A stretch of 35,293 bases of DNA from Sulfurimonas sp. (GCF_023229025.1 NZ_JALOAA010000021.1:1-35293); one strand, 5' to 3'; shown: positions 23,213 through 32,660, numbered from the stretch's first letter. Notes: generated by a model from the letters alone, not told the origin. Made by a program: numbers and translations.

Positions 23213-24761
23213 AAAAGAACAACACGCTTTCTCAAACGTGCTTTCTATCAATCCATACAAGGGTGCTTACGTAAGCGCTGTTTCAAACTTTTTAAATGAA
23301 ACTACTTCTGCAACATACTCCAAAGAGCAGTATGTTATCTCTTATCTAAACACAAAAAGTTTTATAAATAGTCACATATCGGTTAGTAAAAATATTCCTG
23401 AGGAAGATTTATACGATGCTATCTACAACAAAGCGTATGATGAACTTGGGCTTGACCAAGCCATTATGTATCAATTACAGTATATTGAGACTTTTGATGC
23501 CTTAGAGGAGGAGAATAGAAGTTTTCATGTATTTATAATTGACCCGATGGTAGTTGATGACGTATTTAAAGATGTAGTTGAGAAGGTCAAGTATGTTGAC
23601 TATATTCTCCCCTCTCCTCTTCTCTATAAATCTCTTTACTCTAAAGATTTAATAGAGAGTAGTGGGGTACACTGTTTTGTGTATTTTCAGGAAAATGATA
23701 CGTTTATTACCATATATAATGAGAAAAACTTTATATATACAAAATCTATAAACTACTCATTTTTACAAATGCATGAGAGATTTTGTGAAATTTATGGAGA
23801 GCTAGTTGAGTATGAGGATTTCATAAACTTCTTATCAAATGAAGATCTAAAAACCACTGAGAATATTTACAAGTCACATATTATAAAGCTATATAAAGAG
23901 ATTTTTTCAAATATTAACGATATTTTAACCTATGTAAAAAGAGCTCTAGATATAGAAAAGATAGAGTGTGTATATATAGATACACAGCTTAAATCTTTAA
24001 CAAAATTAGATGAGATGGCTGAAGTAGAGCTTAGCATTAAAAGTAGCAGCTTTAACTTTGATTATGGATTTGAAAGTGATGATCACTATGTAGATCATTT
24101 TCACTCACTTATGTATATATACACAACTCTTCCTCAAGAAGACAAATATGAGTGTAACTTTACCACCTACTTTCGTCCTCCTAGTTTTACAAAAAGAGCT
24201 AGCGGTCGTGCAATTCTACTTGCTGCTGCTTCGCTTGTTCTTGCATTTTTATACCCCGCTTCATACTGGACGCTTACATATGCGCAGTCACTACAACATA
24301 AACTCTTAGAGGATGAGTACAAAAGTGTTCACAATATTAAAGTCACAAGAGAAGCAACTGTAAAAAATAGAGAAGCGGACAAAACAAAGGTCTCAACGCT
24401 TCTTGCTGCAGAAGAAAATGAGTATATTGATAAAAAAAATACACTTATAAAAATTCATGATGTTAAAGTAAACTACCCTATGAAAGCAGAGCTTATACAT
24501 AGGCTAACAAAAGATTTAAACAGATATAGTGTCAAAATAGAGTCTGCTTTTTACTCAGAAGCTAAAGAGAGTGAAAAAAGCAGTAGCCTTATTAAAGAGC
24601 TAAAGCTTGGACTTGTCTCTTCAAATGACAAAAAGATTACCGATCTTATTAAATACTTAACAAAAGTTTATGAAGGAAAGTTTCATTTCTCAATAGCTGA
24701 GATATCATATGAAAATGAGTCAAAATTATACTTCGGTGAATTAAAGGTGAGTCTATTATGA
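23205..24761 (+). CDS. inner-membrane assembly protein, PilM/PilN-like (MshI/GspL-type architecture)
   Basis: About 518 residues from the ATG at 23205, chosen because AGGA (23193-23196) lies 8 bases before it; it overlaps the csd4-like gene by 8 bases. The N-terminal 320 residues are soluble with alternating strands and helices (VHCFVYFQENDTFITIYNEK), compatible with an actin-like PilM/GspL cytoplasmic domain. A single transmembrane helix at about 336-358 (ILLAAASLVLAFLYPASYW) is followed by a coiled coil and a PilN-like periplasmic domain (YPMKAELIHRLTKDLNRYSV). Position as first gene of the pilus-like block matches mshI. Sequence similarity is weak; the call rests on topology and synteny. 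Confidence 0.6.
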   Translation: MSKKEQHAFSNVLSINPYKGAYVSAVSNFLNETTSATYSKEQYVISYLNTKSFINSHISVSKNIPEEDLYDAIYNKAYDELGLDQAIMYQLQYIETFDALEEENRSFHVFIIDPMVVDDVFKDVVEKVKYVDYILPSPLLYKSLYSKDLIESSGVHCFVYFQENDTFITIYNEKNFIYTKSINYSFLQMHERFCEIYGELVEYEDFINFLSNEDLKTTENIYKSHIIKLYKEIFSNINDILTYVKRALDIEKIECVYIDTQLKSLTKLDEMAEVELSIKSSSFNFDYGFESDDHYVDHFHSLMYIYTTLPQEDKYECNFTTYFRPPSFTKRASGRAILLAAASLVLAFLYPASYWTLTYAQSLQHKLLEDEYKSVHNIKVTREATVKNREADKTKVSTLLAAEENEYIDKKNTLIKIHDVKVNYPMKAELIHRLTKDLNRYSVKIESAFYSEAKESEKSSSLIKELKLGLVSSNDKKITDLIKYLTKVYEGKFHFSIAEISYENESKLYFGELKVSLL

Positions 24762-25396
24762 ATCTTAAATTGATGACAGAAGAGACCCTGCAAAAAATTG
24801 ATAATTTTTTTAAGGAAAAATCTCAAAAAGACACTTATGTTGTTTATGCTCTAATTGTTGTTGTTATTTTTGCATTAGCCTATCCGTTTTATGACATCTC
24901 TATCAGTGAATTTGAAACTACTAAGAAAAAAGTTCAAGAACTAACAACAAAAATTGAGTCAGACAAAATTTATCTCAAAGTCAACACCGAAGCAAAAGTA
25001 GCAATGCTTACTCAAGAGATAAAAGGACTTGAAACTGAGCTTACTTCTCAAAAAGAAAAAAACAGCTACATAAAAAAGAAAATAGAAGCAATTTCAGAGC
25101 TTATCTATGATGAGAGAGCATGGGGAGAGTATCTTAACTCTATCTCCTTAAATGCTAAGAAACATAATATTAAGATAGTTAACTTTGTTAACAGTTACGC
25201 TAAAAACGATGAGTCTGCTTTTGGTCATGTTCTAGATATTAATCTTGAGGTCAAGGGTGCTTTTCTAGATACCATTAAGTTTATGAACTCTCTTGAGCAG
25301 AGTGAATTGGTTGTTGATGTGCATGATTTTAGTATAGAAGCTAAAGATACACTAGATACGAACCTTGATATTTCAGTTTGGGGGATTACTTACTAA
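24758..25396 (+). CDS. PilO/MshJ-like inner membrane protein
   Basis: 212 residues: a short cytoplasmic N-terminus, one transmembrane helix (TYVVYALIVVVIFALAYPFY, about residues 26-46), a periplasmic coiled coil (about 50-110), and an alpha/beta ferredoxin-like domain ending with a strand in LDISVWGITY. This is the standard PilO/GspM topology. It overlaps the preceding gene by 4 bases and the next by one. With the upstream protein it would form the platform linking the ATPase to the secretin. Confidence 0.7.
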   Translation: MNLKLMTEETLQKIDNFFKEKSQKDTYVVYALIVVVIFALAYPFYDISISEFETTKKKVQELTTKIESDKIYLKVNTEAKVAMLTQEIKGLETELTSQKEKNSYIKKKIEAISELIYDERAWGEYLNSISLNAKKHNIKIVNFVNSYAKNDESAFGHVLDINLEVKGAFLDTIKFMNSLEQSELVVDVHDFSIEAKDTLDTNLDISVWGITY

Positions 25397-25860
25397 TGAA
25401 AACAGCATTAATAATACTACTCACGCTCTCTCTAAGCAACTCTCTTTTTGCTACTGAATTAGAGTGGGTAGATGAGCAGGTCGAAGCGATAAAGCCTCCT
25501 AGAAAAGGTGTAAATATTGCATCAATAGCAACTCCTTTTGTTTTTCTAGAAAAAAACAGGTCAAAAGATAAAAAAGATGCTAAAAAGACATCTACTTCTT
25601 CAAAAAAGAGCACACCTTCAAAAGCAGTCGATGCTCCTAAAGTAGAACAAAAAGCTCCTGTAAAAAAGAGCTTTACTCTAAGTACAATTATTAACTCATC
25701 GGCTATGATTGATGGAAATTGGTATAAGGTCAACGATAAATTACGCAGCTATACGGTAACAGATATTACCAAAACAACAGTGACTCTAGAAGATGGCACT
25801 AAAAAGCTTACTTTATCAACAATCAAAAGAAATCAAAATCTGAAATTCAAAAACAAATAG
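25396..25860 (+). CDS. PilP/MshK-like periplasmic protein (CtsR position)
   Basis: 154 residues from the ATG at 25396 (TAATG overlap with the PilO-like gene). A signal peptide (KTALIILLTLSLSNSLFATE) is followed by a Lys/Ser/Pro-rich linker (about 55-90) and a C-terminal beta domain, MIDGNWYKVNDKLRSYTVTD then VTLEDGTKKLTLS. This fits the homology-region fold of MshK/PilP/GspC proteins that contact the secretin. The place immediately before the secretin is that of ctsR in Campylobacter jejuni. Confidence 0.65.
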   Translation: MKTALIILLTLSLSNSLFATELEWVDEQVEAIKPPRKGVNIASIATPFVFLEKNRSKDKKDAKKTSTSSKKSTPSKAVDAPKVEQKAPVKKSFTLSTIINSSAMIDGNWYKVNDKLRSYTVTDITKTTVTLEDGTKKLTLSTIKRNQNLKFKNK

Positions 25861-25869
25861 GGCGGATTC

Positions 25870-27465
25870 ATGAAACTTATAAAAACAACAGTATACTCAA
25901 CTCTTCTAACACTTATCTTATCAGCTAATGCATTGGCTGATTGTTCGTATGAGCTCTTTAGCATTAGCTCCACAAAGGATACAAAGATAATTGACTTCAT
26001 AGAGCAGCTCAGCGATGAGTGTGAATTCAGTATTATTGTTACTGATCCAAATGCGCAGAAGTTTTTAGATAGCTCTTTAAATAAAACAAACTTAAATAAT
26101 CTAACTATAGATGAAGTCTTAAACCTTATATTAAAAGAGAACAATCTTACATACACTCTTGAAAACAATATTTTAAAGATTTCATATCTACAGACGAGAA
26201 TGTTCAATATTGATTACATCCTCTCACAAAGAAAGAGTGAATCAAAAACCAATATAACTCTCTCATCTGAAGGTGCAGGTGTCGCTTCTGCAACTACCGC
26301 AATGAGCACTACAACTACGACTACAGACACTGCTCAAGATGCCGGCGGTGGTTCGGCAGGTAAGTCTGGCATGAATATAAATAGTTCAGATGAAGTAGAG
26401 TTTTGGCATAATCTTGACTTAGAGCTTCAATCTGTACTAAACAGACCTCAAGACGTTTATGTTGCTGAAGCTCCAATCATTAACAAAAATGCAGGAATTA
26501 TAACTGTCACTTCTACTATAAAGCAGATGGAGAGATTAGAAAAATATCTTACAAAACTCCAAGACAAAGTACAACTGCAAGTATTAATAGATGTTCAGCT
26601 TCTCTCTGTAACACTAAGCGATGGCAAAACTACGGGTGTCGATTGGTCACAACTCTATAAGCTTCAAGATATAGACATTAGCATAGATAAACTGTTTCAT
26701 AAAAATGTATCAGAGTTTGAAGATGGTAAAATCACAACCGCTCTTGCCGGGGGCGGAGCAAGTGAGAACTCTCACCTTATAGAGATAAGTGCAAGCGGAA
26801 ACTTAAATGAAGTAATAAAATTTCTTAAAACTCAAGGGGATGTTACTTCTATATCAAATCCAAAAGTTCTAACGCTTAACAATCAAGCAGCCCTAATTAC
26901 TGCCGGAACGGAGTATTTTTACAAAATTATAAGTACTGAGACTCTATCTGGAACTACAAGTGGAACACAGAGTACAAATGAGGATCTTCAGTCAGTTTTT
27001 GCAGGTGTTTTACTCGATATTACACCTGAAATCTCTGATGATGATATGATAACATTAAAAGTAAATCCTTCACTATCAGAAACAGCTTCAGACATATCTC
27101 TAGTTGATTCATCAGATAGAACTATGCCGCCGGATCTTCGCAGACGTCAATTGTCATCTGTTGTTACCGTAAGAAATGGAAATAGAATTATCTTAGGCGG
27201 TCTAATTAGTACTAGCAACAACATTAATATGAACAAAGTCCCTATTTTAGGAGATATACCTATATTAAACTATCTATTTAAATATGAAGATAGACAAAAA
27301 ATTACTCAAGAGCTTGTAATTGTTATTGAGCCCCATATTGTTCGCAAAAATGATAAAAAACTCTCACTATCTGACTTAGGATATGAGGGACTCTCAGAAG
27401 ATGTTTTACTTAATGCAAAGGCGGCAAATTCGTCTCCTTTAAGTAGCCCAAGAGAGGAAAATTGA
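25870..27465 (+). CDS. mshL: secretin, MshL/GspD/PilQ superfamily (CtsD-like)
   Basis: 531 residues. A signal peptide (cleavage probable after ANALA) precedes an N0/STN-type domain (about 30-115: IIDFIEQLSDECEFSIIV). A low-complexity Thr/Ser/Gly linker (about 135-170) and an N1-like domain follow. The C-terminal secretin domain contains VTSISNPKVLTLNNQAALI, LLDITPEISDDDMITLKV and the signature VPILGDIPILNYLF. It forms the outer membrane channel. There is a Cys directly after the predicted cleavage site (LADC), but Asp at -1 argues against a lipobox. It is the ctsD equivalent in the C. jejuni order. Confidence 0.9.
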   Translation: MKLIKTTVYSTLLTLILSANALADCSYELFSISSTKDTKIIDFIEQLSDECEFSIIVTDPNAQKFLDSSLNKTNLNNLTIDEVLNLILKENNLTYTLENNILKISYLQTRMFNIDYILSQRKSESKTNITLSSEGAGVASATTAMSTTTTTTDTAQDAGGGSAGKSGMNINSSDEVEFWHNLDLELQSVLNRPQDVYVAEAPIINKNAGIITVTSTIKQMERLEKYLTKLQDKVQLQVLIDVQLLSVTLSDGKTTGVDWSQLYKLQDIDISIDKLFHKNVSEFEDGKITTALAGGGASENSHLIEISASGNLNEVIKFLKTQGDVTSISNPKVLTLNNQAALITAGTEYFYKIISTETLSGTTSGTQSTNEDLQSVFAGVLLDITPEISDDDMITLKVNPSLSETASDISLVDSSDRTMPPDLRRRQLSSVVTVRNGNRIILGGLISTSNNINMNKVPILGDIPILNYLFKYEDRQKITQELVIVIEPHIVRKNDKKLSLSDLGYEGLSEDVLLNAKAANSSPLSSPREEN

Positions 27466-28277
27466 AACCAAGTATCTATGAAAACTCAAGGGATGTTTTT
27501 TTAGATACCGTAAATGCTAAAGATTACATCCAACTTGAGAGAATCTCTATGATTTACCAAGCCTTAAAAGATTCTATAGAGAAACCTCTTAAAATGGTAC
27601 TTTTATACGGTAAGCCCGGTACCGGAAAGAGTATGTTTTTATCAAAACTTTATGAAGATATAGCCTCAAGACAAGATACCTATCTCTATAAGACACCCGT
27701 TTTAGATGAAAGTGAGTTTTTTAAAACACTTGCTCAAGATCTCTATGGAATTAAGTATGACGGTGAGTTAAATTTTACGCAATTTATGAAAGTGGTAGAA
27801 AATAGAGATCTTAAAGAGGCAGCAGTACCCATTATCATGCTAGATGAAGCTCAGCTATACTCTACGCCCATGATGGAGAAGATAAGACTTCTCTCAGATA
27901 CAAGAAAGGTCAAGTTTGTAATTGCTCTTCATAAAACAGAGAAAGAGGATATTATCGCAAAAGAGCACTTTCAAACAAGAATCTGGGAGAGTATAAAACT
28001 TCAAAACGCTTCATCTTCAGAACTAAAAATATATATTCAAAAAAAGCTTATGAAAGCAAACTGTGTTGATACTGCAAGTATGTTTACCTCAAAATCTATA
28101 CAAAAAGTTCATAAACTAACAGAAGGAAACTATAGAGAAACAAATAAGTTAATCTATACGCTCTTTGATATATATCTATATTATGCACAAAACTCTCCAA
28201 ATAAAATCAAAAAGAGTGAGATTTCAACAAAAATAATAGAGATGGCCGCAATTCATACGGGATTAATAAATGCTTAA
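27462..28277 (+). CDS. AAA ATPase, ExeA/MshM-like (CtsP-like)
   Basis: 271 residues with a TTG start at 27462 that overlaps the secretin stop (TTGA), preceded by GAGAGGAAAA; no better start is available. Walker A GKPGTGKS is at residues 50-57, Walker B IIMLDEAQ is around 128, and the C-terminal winged or helical part has LTEGNYRETNKLIYTLFD. The family (ExeA, MshM) is an accessory ATPase of secretin assembly. In C. jejuni the gene at this position, ctsP, is needed for DNA uptake. It lacks the peptidoglycan-binding domain that full-length ExeA carries. Confidence 0.8.
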   Translation: MKPSIYENSRDVFLDTVNAKDYIQLERISMIYQALKDSIEKPLKMVLLYGKPGTGKSMFLSKLYEDIASRQDTYLYKTPVLDESEFFKTLAQDLYGIKYDGELNFTQFMKVVENRDLKEAAVPIIMLDEAQLYSTPMMEKIRLLSDTRKVKFVIALHKTEKEDIIAKEHFQTRIWESIKLQNASSSELKIYIQKKLMKANCVDTASMFTSKSIQKVHKLTEGNYRETNKLIYTLFDIYLYYAQNSPNKIKKSEISTKIIEMAAIHTGLINA

Positions 28278-29124
28278 TGTTAATGAACTAGAAAATAGAT
28301 ATAAAAAATATAAACTAAAATCATATACTCCATTTTTTGCAACTCTTTTGGGAGTTGCTGTTGCAACTATAGCTGTATCATTTTTTTTGCTATACGATTT
28401 TGACTCAAAAAGAGATCTAAAAAGCAAACAGATTGTACAAAAACAAGAGATTAAAAAAGAAGATTACAATGCAAGCATTATAGCTCTGCAGAGCGATGAG
28501 ACTAATAAAGAAGATAACCAAACAGAAGAGATAGTTCAGGAGATGCCAATAATCGAAGAGGAAGTTCAGACAATAGATGAAAAAGTTCTGTTATCTCCAT
28601 CTCTTGATTTTATTAAAAACATAAAACCTCAAGCACCAACAATAAAAGAAGAGACAATTAAAACTCTTGTAGCTGTAGAGCAAAAAAGAGAAGCACTCCC
28701 TCAAAAAAAAGAGAGCAACGCTGAAAAAAAAGATGAGATATTGCCACCTGTTATTGAGGAAGTAAAAGAGTCTATTACTCCTGTAGAAAAATCGAGTTCT
28801 ATTGATATAAAAAGAAGAGATGAAGAGGATGATATTAAACATGTTATAAAAAGATTTAACATTAATCACAATCCGGCATTAAGCCTTTTTGTTGCAAAAA
28901 AATATTATCAACTAGAAGATTATGAACAGGCATATAACTATGCTTTAGCGACAAATGAACTAAACAATGATATAGAAGCGAGTTGGATTATTTTTTCAAA
29001 ATCCCTTGTTAAACTTGGTAAAAAAGAGATGGCAATCCAAACACTTAGAGAGTACATTAAACAATCAAACTCATCACAAGCAAAGCAGCTATTAGATGAG
29101 ATTTTATCAGGAAAATTCAGATGA
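28270..29124 (+). CDS. membrane protein with C-terminal TPR-like repeats (MshN-like, CtsX position)
   Basis: 284 residues: a cytoplasmic N-terminus of about 20 residues, one transmembrane helix (PFFATLLGVAVATIAVSFFLLY, about 20-41), a long Glu/Lys/Pro-rich periplasmic linker (about 50-190), and a helical-repeat domain at about 205-280 (LVAKKYYQLEDYEQAYNYAL-like, then VKLGKKEMAIQTLREYI). This is the MshN plan. In C. jejuni the membrane protein CtsX occupies this place and partners CtsP. It overlaps both neighbouring genes by 4-8 bases. Confidence 0.65.
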   Translation: MLNVNELENRYKKYKLKSYTPFFATLLGVAVATIAVSFFLLYDFDSKRDLKSKQIVQKQEIKKEDYNASIIALQSDETNKEDNQTEEIVQEMPIIEEEVQTIDEKVLLSPSLDFIKNIKPQAPTIKEETIKTLVAVEQKREALPQKKESNAEKKDEILPPVIEEVKESITPVEKSSSIDIKRRDEEDDIKHVIKRFNINHNPALSLFVAKKYYQLEDYEQAYNYALATNELNNDIEASWIIFSKSLVKLGKKEMAIQTLREYIKQSNSSQAKQLLDEILSGKFR

Positions 29125-29666
29125 AAACAGTAATATTAACAATGCTCATAACATTAACTCTATTTGCCGATGCAAAACAGAAGATGCTTGAACTATTTCA
29201 AAACAAAGAGTATAAAGATGCATGTAGCATCGGTTTTAAAAATTTCACAAAATACTCAAAAGATGAGGAGTATGTAACTTTATATGGTTTTTCTTGCTTA
29301 AATGTTGACTATATTGATAGATTGTCCGTACCGATAACAATACTTAAGCTCTCTCCTGAATCAAGAGCAAATGCTGCATATTTCTCTATAATACTTATGC
29401 AGAAGAAGCTTCTATATCATGCTATGATTGATAATTATGATATATCGTCACTTAATCTGCCTACAACAGATTATGTTTTATCAAAGGTGTTTGATTACTA
29501 CACAAAATTAGAAAAAAAAGAGCCGCAAGAGTTTTATATTTTTGAAGATGAGAACGATAATAAGCTAAAATATAAGTTGTATATTTCAAAAGATGATAGA
29601 ATTGATAAAATGATTATTGAAGAGTTTTATAATTCAATTAGTATAAAAAAACATATTTACTGGTAG
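29121..29666 (+). CDS. exported protein of unknown function in the pilus-like operon
   Basis: 181 residues. A signal peptide (MKTVILTMLITLTLFADAK) is followed by a helical region with two cysteines (ACSIGFKNF, FSCLNVDYI) that could pair, and a C-terminal alpha/beta part (KYKLYISKDDRIDKMIIEEF). No domain is recognised; the early segment LELFQNKEYKDACSIG looks like a single TPR/Sel1-type helix pair. It overlaps the upstream gene by 4 bases and ends 8 bases before the assembly ATPase gene, so it is probably a periplasmic component of the same machine. Confidence 0.65.
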   Translation: MKTVILTMLITLTLFADAKQKMLELFQNKEYKDACSIGFKNFTKYSKDEEYVTLYGFSCLNVDYIDRLSVPITILKLSPESRANAAYFSIILMQKKLLYHAMIDNYDISSLNLPTTDYVLSKVFDYYTKLEKKEPQEFYIFEDENDNKLKYKLYISKDDRIDKMIIEEFYNSISIKKHIYW

Positions 29667-29674
29667 GAGGCATT

Positions 29675-31408
29675 ATGGATAGAATAACATCAGATTTATT
29701 AGCTAATGGCTCCATTATGAGGAGTCAAGTCGATAGATTAATAGCCAAAGGACTTGACACCAATCTAATACTTAGAGATATAACAATATCCGGATTTATG
29801 ACTATGGACAGACTCGTTAGGTTTATAGTCGATAAAATACAAAACGGAGAGTATGATCTCTCTATAATTGACAACTATGACTATATTCAAGAGAAGGATG
29901 TTCTTCTTAAGCTTGCTCAAAAACAGAACCTTCTTTTTATAGATTTAGACTCTATCGATATGGATTATAGGCTAACAGAAAGAGTCTCTCTTGCTCAACT
30001 AAAAAAATATAATGCACTTCCTATATCTGAAGATGAACTAAGCATTACAGTTGCTTTTAGTGACCCCCTAAACATAGAGGCTCATGAGTCCGTACAGAGA
30101 CTCTTTCCTACTAAACCGGTTAAAATTGCAGTTGCAACAAAGAAACAGATTCAATCATACCTATTTAAAGTTGAGATAAAAGATAGCGTAAAAGGGCTTG
30201 TCAGAAAGATTAGAGATGAATTAAACTCAATAAACTCTATAGATGAACAACAAGAAGCATCATCAATACTTCTTCTAATAGATGTTATTTTAAAATCTTG
30301 CATAAAGAGTCGTGCTAGTGACGTACATATTGAGCCTACAGAAAAAAACTGCGTAGTTCGTACAAGGATAGATGGAAAGTTAATAGAGGTTTTTATTTTT
30401 GAAAAGGATATATATCCACCTCTTGCCTCAAGATTAAAACTACTCTCTAATCTTGATATTGCAGAGAAAAGAAAACCACAAGATGGTCGTTTCTCAACAT
30501 TAGTCGGATCAAGGGAGTATGATTTTCGTATATCTACCCTACCTATCCTTTATGGGGAATCAATAGTCATGAGGGTTCTTGATAAACAAAAAGCTCTTGT
30601 AAAACTTGAAGATGCAGGTATGGATAATTTGAGTTATGAAAAGTTTATTAAAGCACTTAAAACTCCTTATGGCATCATACTAGTCACCGGTCCAACGGGA
30701 AGCGGTAAAACGACGACTCTCTATGGTGCATTAAATGAACTTAGAAATGTAGAAGATAAAGTTATTACAGTTGAAGATCCCGTTGAGTATAGAATGAATC
30801 TTATTCAGCAAGTTCAGGTAAATCCTAAAGTTGGTCTTACCTTCGCCGCTGCTCTTAGATCCATTCTAAGACAAGATCCAGATAAAATAATGATTGGTGA
30901 GATTCGTGATTCAGAAACGCTTGAAATAGCTATTAAAGCGGCTCTAACCGGTCACTTAGTTATATCTACTCTACACACAAACGACTCTATTAGTGCGATA
31001 ACTCGTATGATAGATATGGGTGTGCCATCATATCTAATCAGTGGGTCGCTAGTAGCTATACAGGCACAAAGACTTGTTAGAAAAATATGTCTTCACTGTA
31101 AAACAGAAGAGAATATCTCGGCTGCAACATTAGAAGAGTTAAACCACTTAGTCACTGAAAATAGTAAATTTTATACCGGAGCGGGGTGTAAAGAGTGCAA
31201 TGGAACAGGGTATATGGGCAGAGAGATGATTTGTGAAGTTTTAAGCGTCAATGAAAAGATAACATCTTTAATTGCAAAAGGGGCATCCATTGAAGCTTTG
31301 CATGCTCAAGCTCTTGAAGATGGTTTTGTAGGTCTTTTTGAAAATGGAATCAACAAGGCACTTGATGGTGTTACTAGTTTAGAAGAAGTTTTAAGGGTGG
31401 CAAAATAA
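29675..31408 (+). CDS. gspE: assembly/secretion ATPase, GspE/PilB/MshE family (CtsE-like)
   Basis: 577 residues. The N-terminal MshEN/GspE-N type region is about 1-155. The ATPase domain has Walker A GPTGSGKTTTLYGAL (about 338), Asp box VITVEDPVEYR, Walker B DPDKIMIGEIRD and His box LTGHLVISTLHTND. A zinc-binding tetracysteine element follows, CLHC and CKEC about 30 residues apart. These are diagnostic of hexameric extension ATPases, not PilT retraction ATPases, which lack the zinc element. It powers pilus or pseudopilus assembly with the GspF-like protein encoded next (1-base overlap). Confidence 0.93.
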   Translation: MDRITSDLLANGSIMRSQVDRLIAKGLDTNLILRDITISGFMTMDRLVRFIVDKIQNGEYDLSIIDNYDYIQEKDVLLKLAQKQNLLFIDLDSIDMDYRLTERVSLAQLKKYNALPISEDELSITVAFSDPLNIEAHESVQRLFPTKPVKIAVATKKQIQSYLFKVEIKDSVKGLVRKIRDELNSINSIDEQQEASSILLLIDVILKSCIKSRASDVHIEPTEKNCVVRTRIDGKLIEVFIFEKDIYPPLASRLKLLSNLDIAEKRKPQDGRFSTLVGSREYDFRISTLPILYGESIVMRVLDKQKALVKLEDAGMDNLSYEKFIKALKTPYGIILVTGPTGSGKTTTLYGALNELRNVEDKVITVEDPVEYRMNLIQQVQVNPKVGLTFAAALRSILRQDPDKIMIGEIRDSETLEIAIKAALTGHLVISTLHTNDSISAITRMIDMGVPSYLISGSLVAIQAQRLVRKICLHCKTEENISAATLEELNHLVTENSKFYTGAGCKECNGTGYMGREMICEVLSVNEKITSLIAKGASIEALHAQALEDGFVGLFENGINKALDGVTSLEEVLRVAK

Positions 31409-32652
31409 TGAAATACTTTGTAGCAACTATACTCACTAAAGGTAAAAAAGAGAAGATAGGAATGTATGCTAATGACAGAAAACATGCCAATGAGCTTACA
31501 AAATTAAAATATTCAGGTATTATAATAAAGGTCTCAGAAGAAGAAGAACCGCTTGAAGCAAGGCTAAAAAGATTCAAATCAGACCTTCTTAGCAATGTTA
31601 AAAAACGAAAAATCAGACCTGATGCTCTAATTGCTGCTATTAGGCAGTTGGCGGTTATGACAAATGCCGGTATTTCTATATATGATTCATTAGTTGAAAT
31701 ATCTAAGTCAACTCAAGAACATAACTTAAAAGTTGTTTTCAATAAACTAGCAGAAGATATAAACTCCGGACAATCTCTCTCAAAATCAATGGCTAACTTC
31801 CATTTTGAACTTGGTAGTTTAACAATTGCCATGGTTCAACTTGGAGAGAAGACTGGTAATTTGGATGAAGCGCTCTACTCCCTTGCTGATATGTTAGAGG
31901 AGATTCGAGCAAATGTTATTAAATTCAAAAAGGCCATGGCATATCCAAGAAACGTCATGATAGCCATGGCAATTGCGTTTACTGTTTTAATATCGTACGT
32001 TGTTCCTGAGTTTAAGGCAATTTTTGAAGAGCTTAATGCCGAACTTCCTCTGCCTACGCTTATACTCTTAAAACTAGAGTATCTTTTTAATAATTATGGA
32101 CTATATGTTTTAGCAGCTATAATAATCTCTTTTATTGTATTTAAGTACCTTATAAACAACTATAGAAACATAAGGTACGGCTGGCACCAATTTTTGCTAA
32201 AAACATATCTTATAAAAAACATTATCAAGTTTGCTACATTAAGCCGCTTTACTCTCGTATTTTCAGAGTTGATTCGTGCAGGTATTCCTATTGCCGAAGC
32301 GCTTGACACTTCAATATCCATGATAGACAACCTTCCCCTAAAGGCCAAACTATCATCGGTGCGAGCAGCAGTTGAAAAAGGTTCTACTTTAAATGAGGGG
32401 TTAGAGGATACAAAGCTATTTGAAAACATGATTATTCAAATGATAAGTGCCGGTGAGGATAGTGGTACTTTAGATACTATGATTAATAAAGTAGCAGAGT
32501 ACTATAAGATGAGATTTGATGCAATAATTGATGGTCTCTCAGAGGCAATAGAGCCTATTATGCTGCTACTTATCGCATCTATGGTTATTCTTCTTGCTCT
32601 TGGTATATTTTTACCGATGTGGGATATGGGCAACGCAGTCCAAGGAAGATAA
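31408..32652 (+). CDS. gspF: inner membrane platform protein, GspF/PilC/MshG family (CtsF-like)
   Basis: 414 residues with two related T2SSF domains, each ending in membrane helices. The first has IRQLAVMTNAGISIYDSLVE and MVQLGEKTGNLDEALYSLAD, then helices at about 190-215 and 230-250. The second has FTLVFSELIRAGIPIAEALD and ISAGEDSGTLDTMINKVAEY, then a final helix (IEPIMLLLIASMVILLALGIFLPM). It begins with TAATG coupling to the ATPase gene and is the last gene of the co-directional run. No pilin or prepilin peptidase gene follows. Confidence 0.93.
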   Translation: MKYFVATILTKGKKEKIGMYANDRKHANELTKLKYSGIIIKVSEEEEPLEARLKRFKSDLLSNVKKRKIRPDALIAAIRQLAVMTNAGISIYDSLVEISKSTQEHNLKVVFNKLAEDINSGQSLSKSMANFHFELGSLTIAMVQLGEKTGNLDEALYSLADMLEEIRANVIKFKKAMAYPRNVMIAMAIAFTVLISYVVPEFKAIFEELNAELPLPTLILLKLEYLFNNYGLYVLAAIIISFIVFKYLINNYRNIRYGWHQFLLKTYLIKNIIKFATLSRFTLVFSELIRAGIPIAEALDTSISMIDNLPLKAKLSSVRAAVEKGSTLNEGLEDTKLFENMIIQMISAGEDSGTLDTMINKVAEYYKMRFDAIIDGLSEAIEPIMLLLIASMVILLALGIFLPMWDMGNAVQGR

Positions 32653-32660
32653 TAAAAAAG

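Noticed and set aside
25386..25733. Minus-strand open frame opposite the PilP-like gene
   Set aside because: It is a shadow of a coding gene, and its composition follows from the complementary Lys/Ser-rich linker.
25919..25950. Secretin as a lipoprotein (Cys after LAD)
   Set aside because: Asp at the -1 position does not fit a lipobox; ordinary signal-peptidase cleavage after ANALA is more likely.
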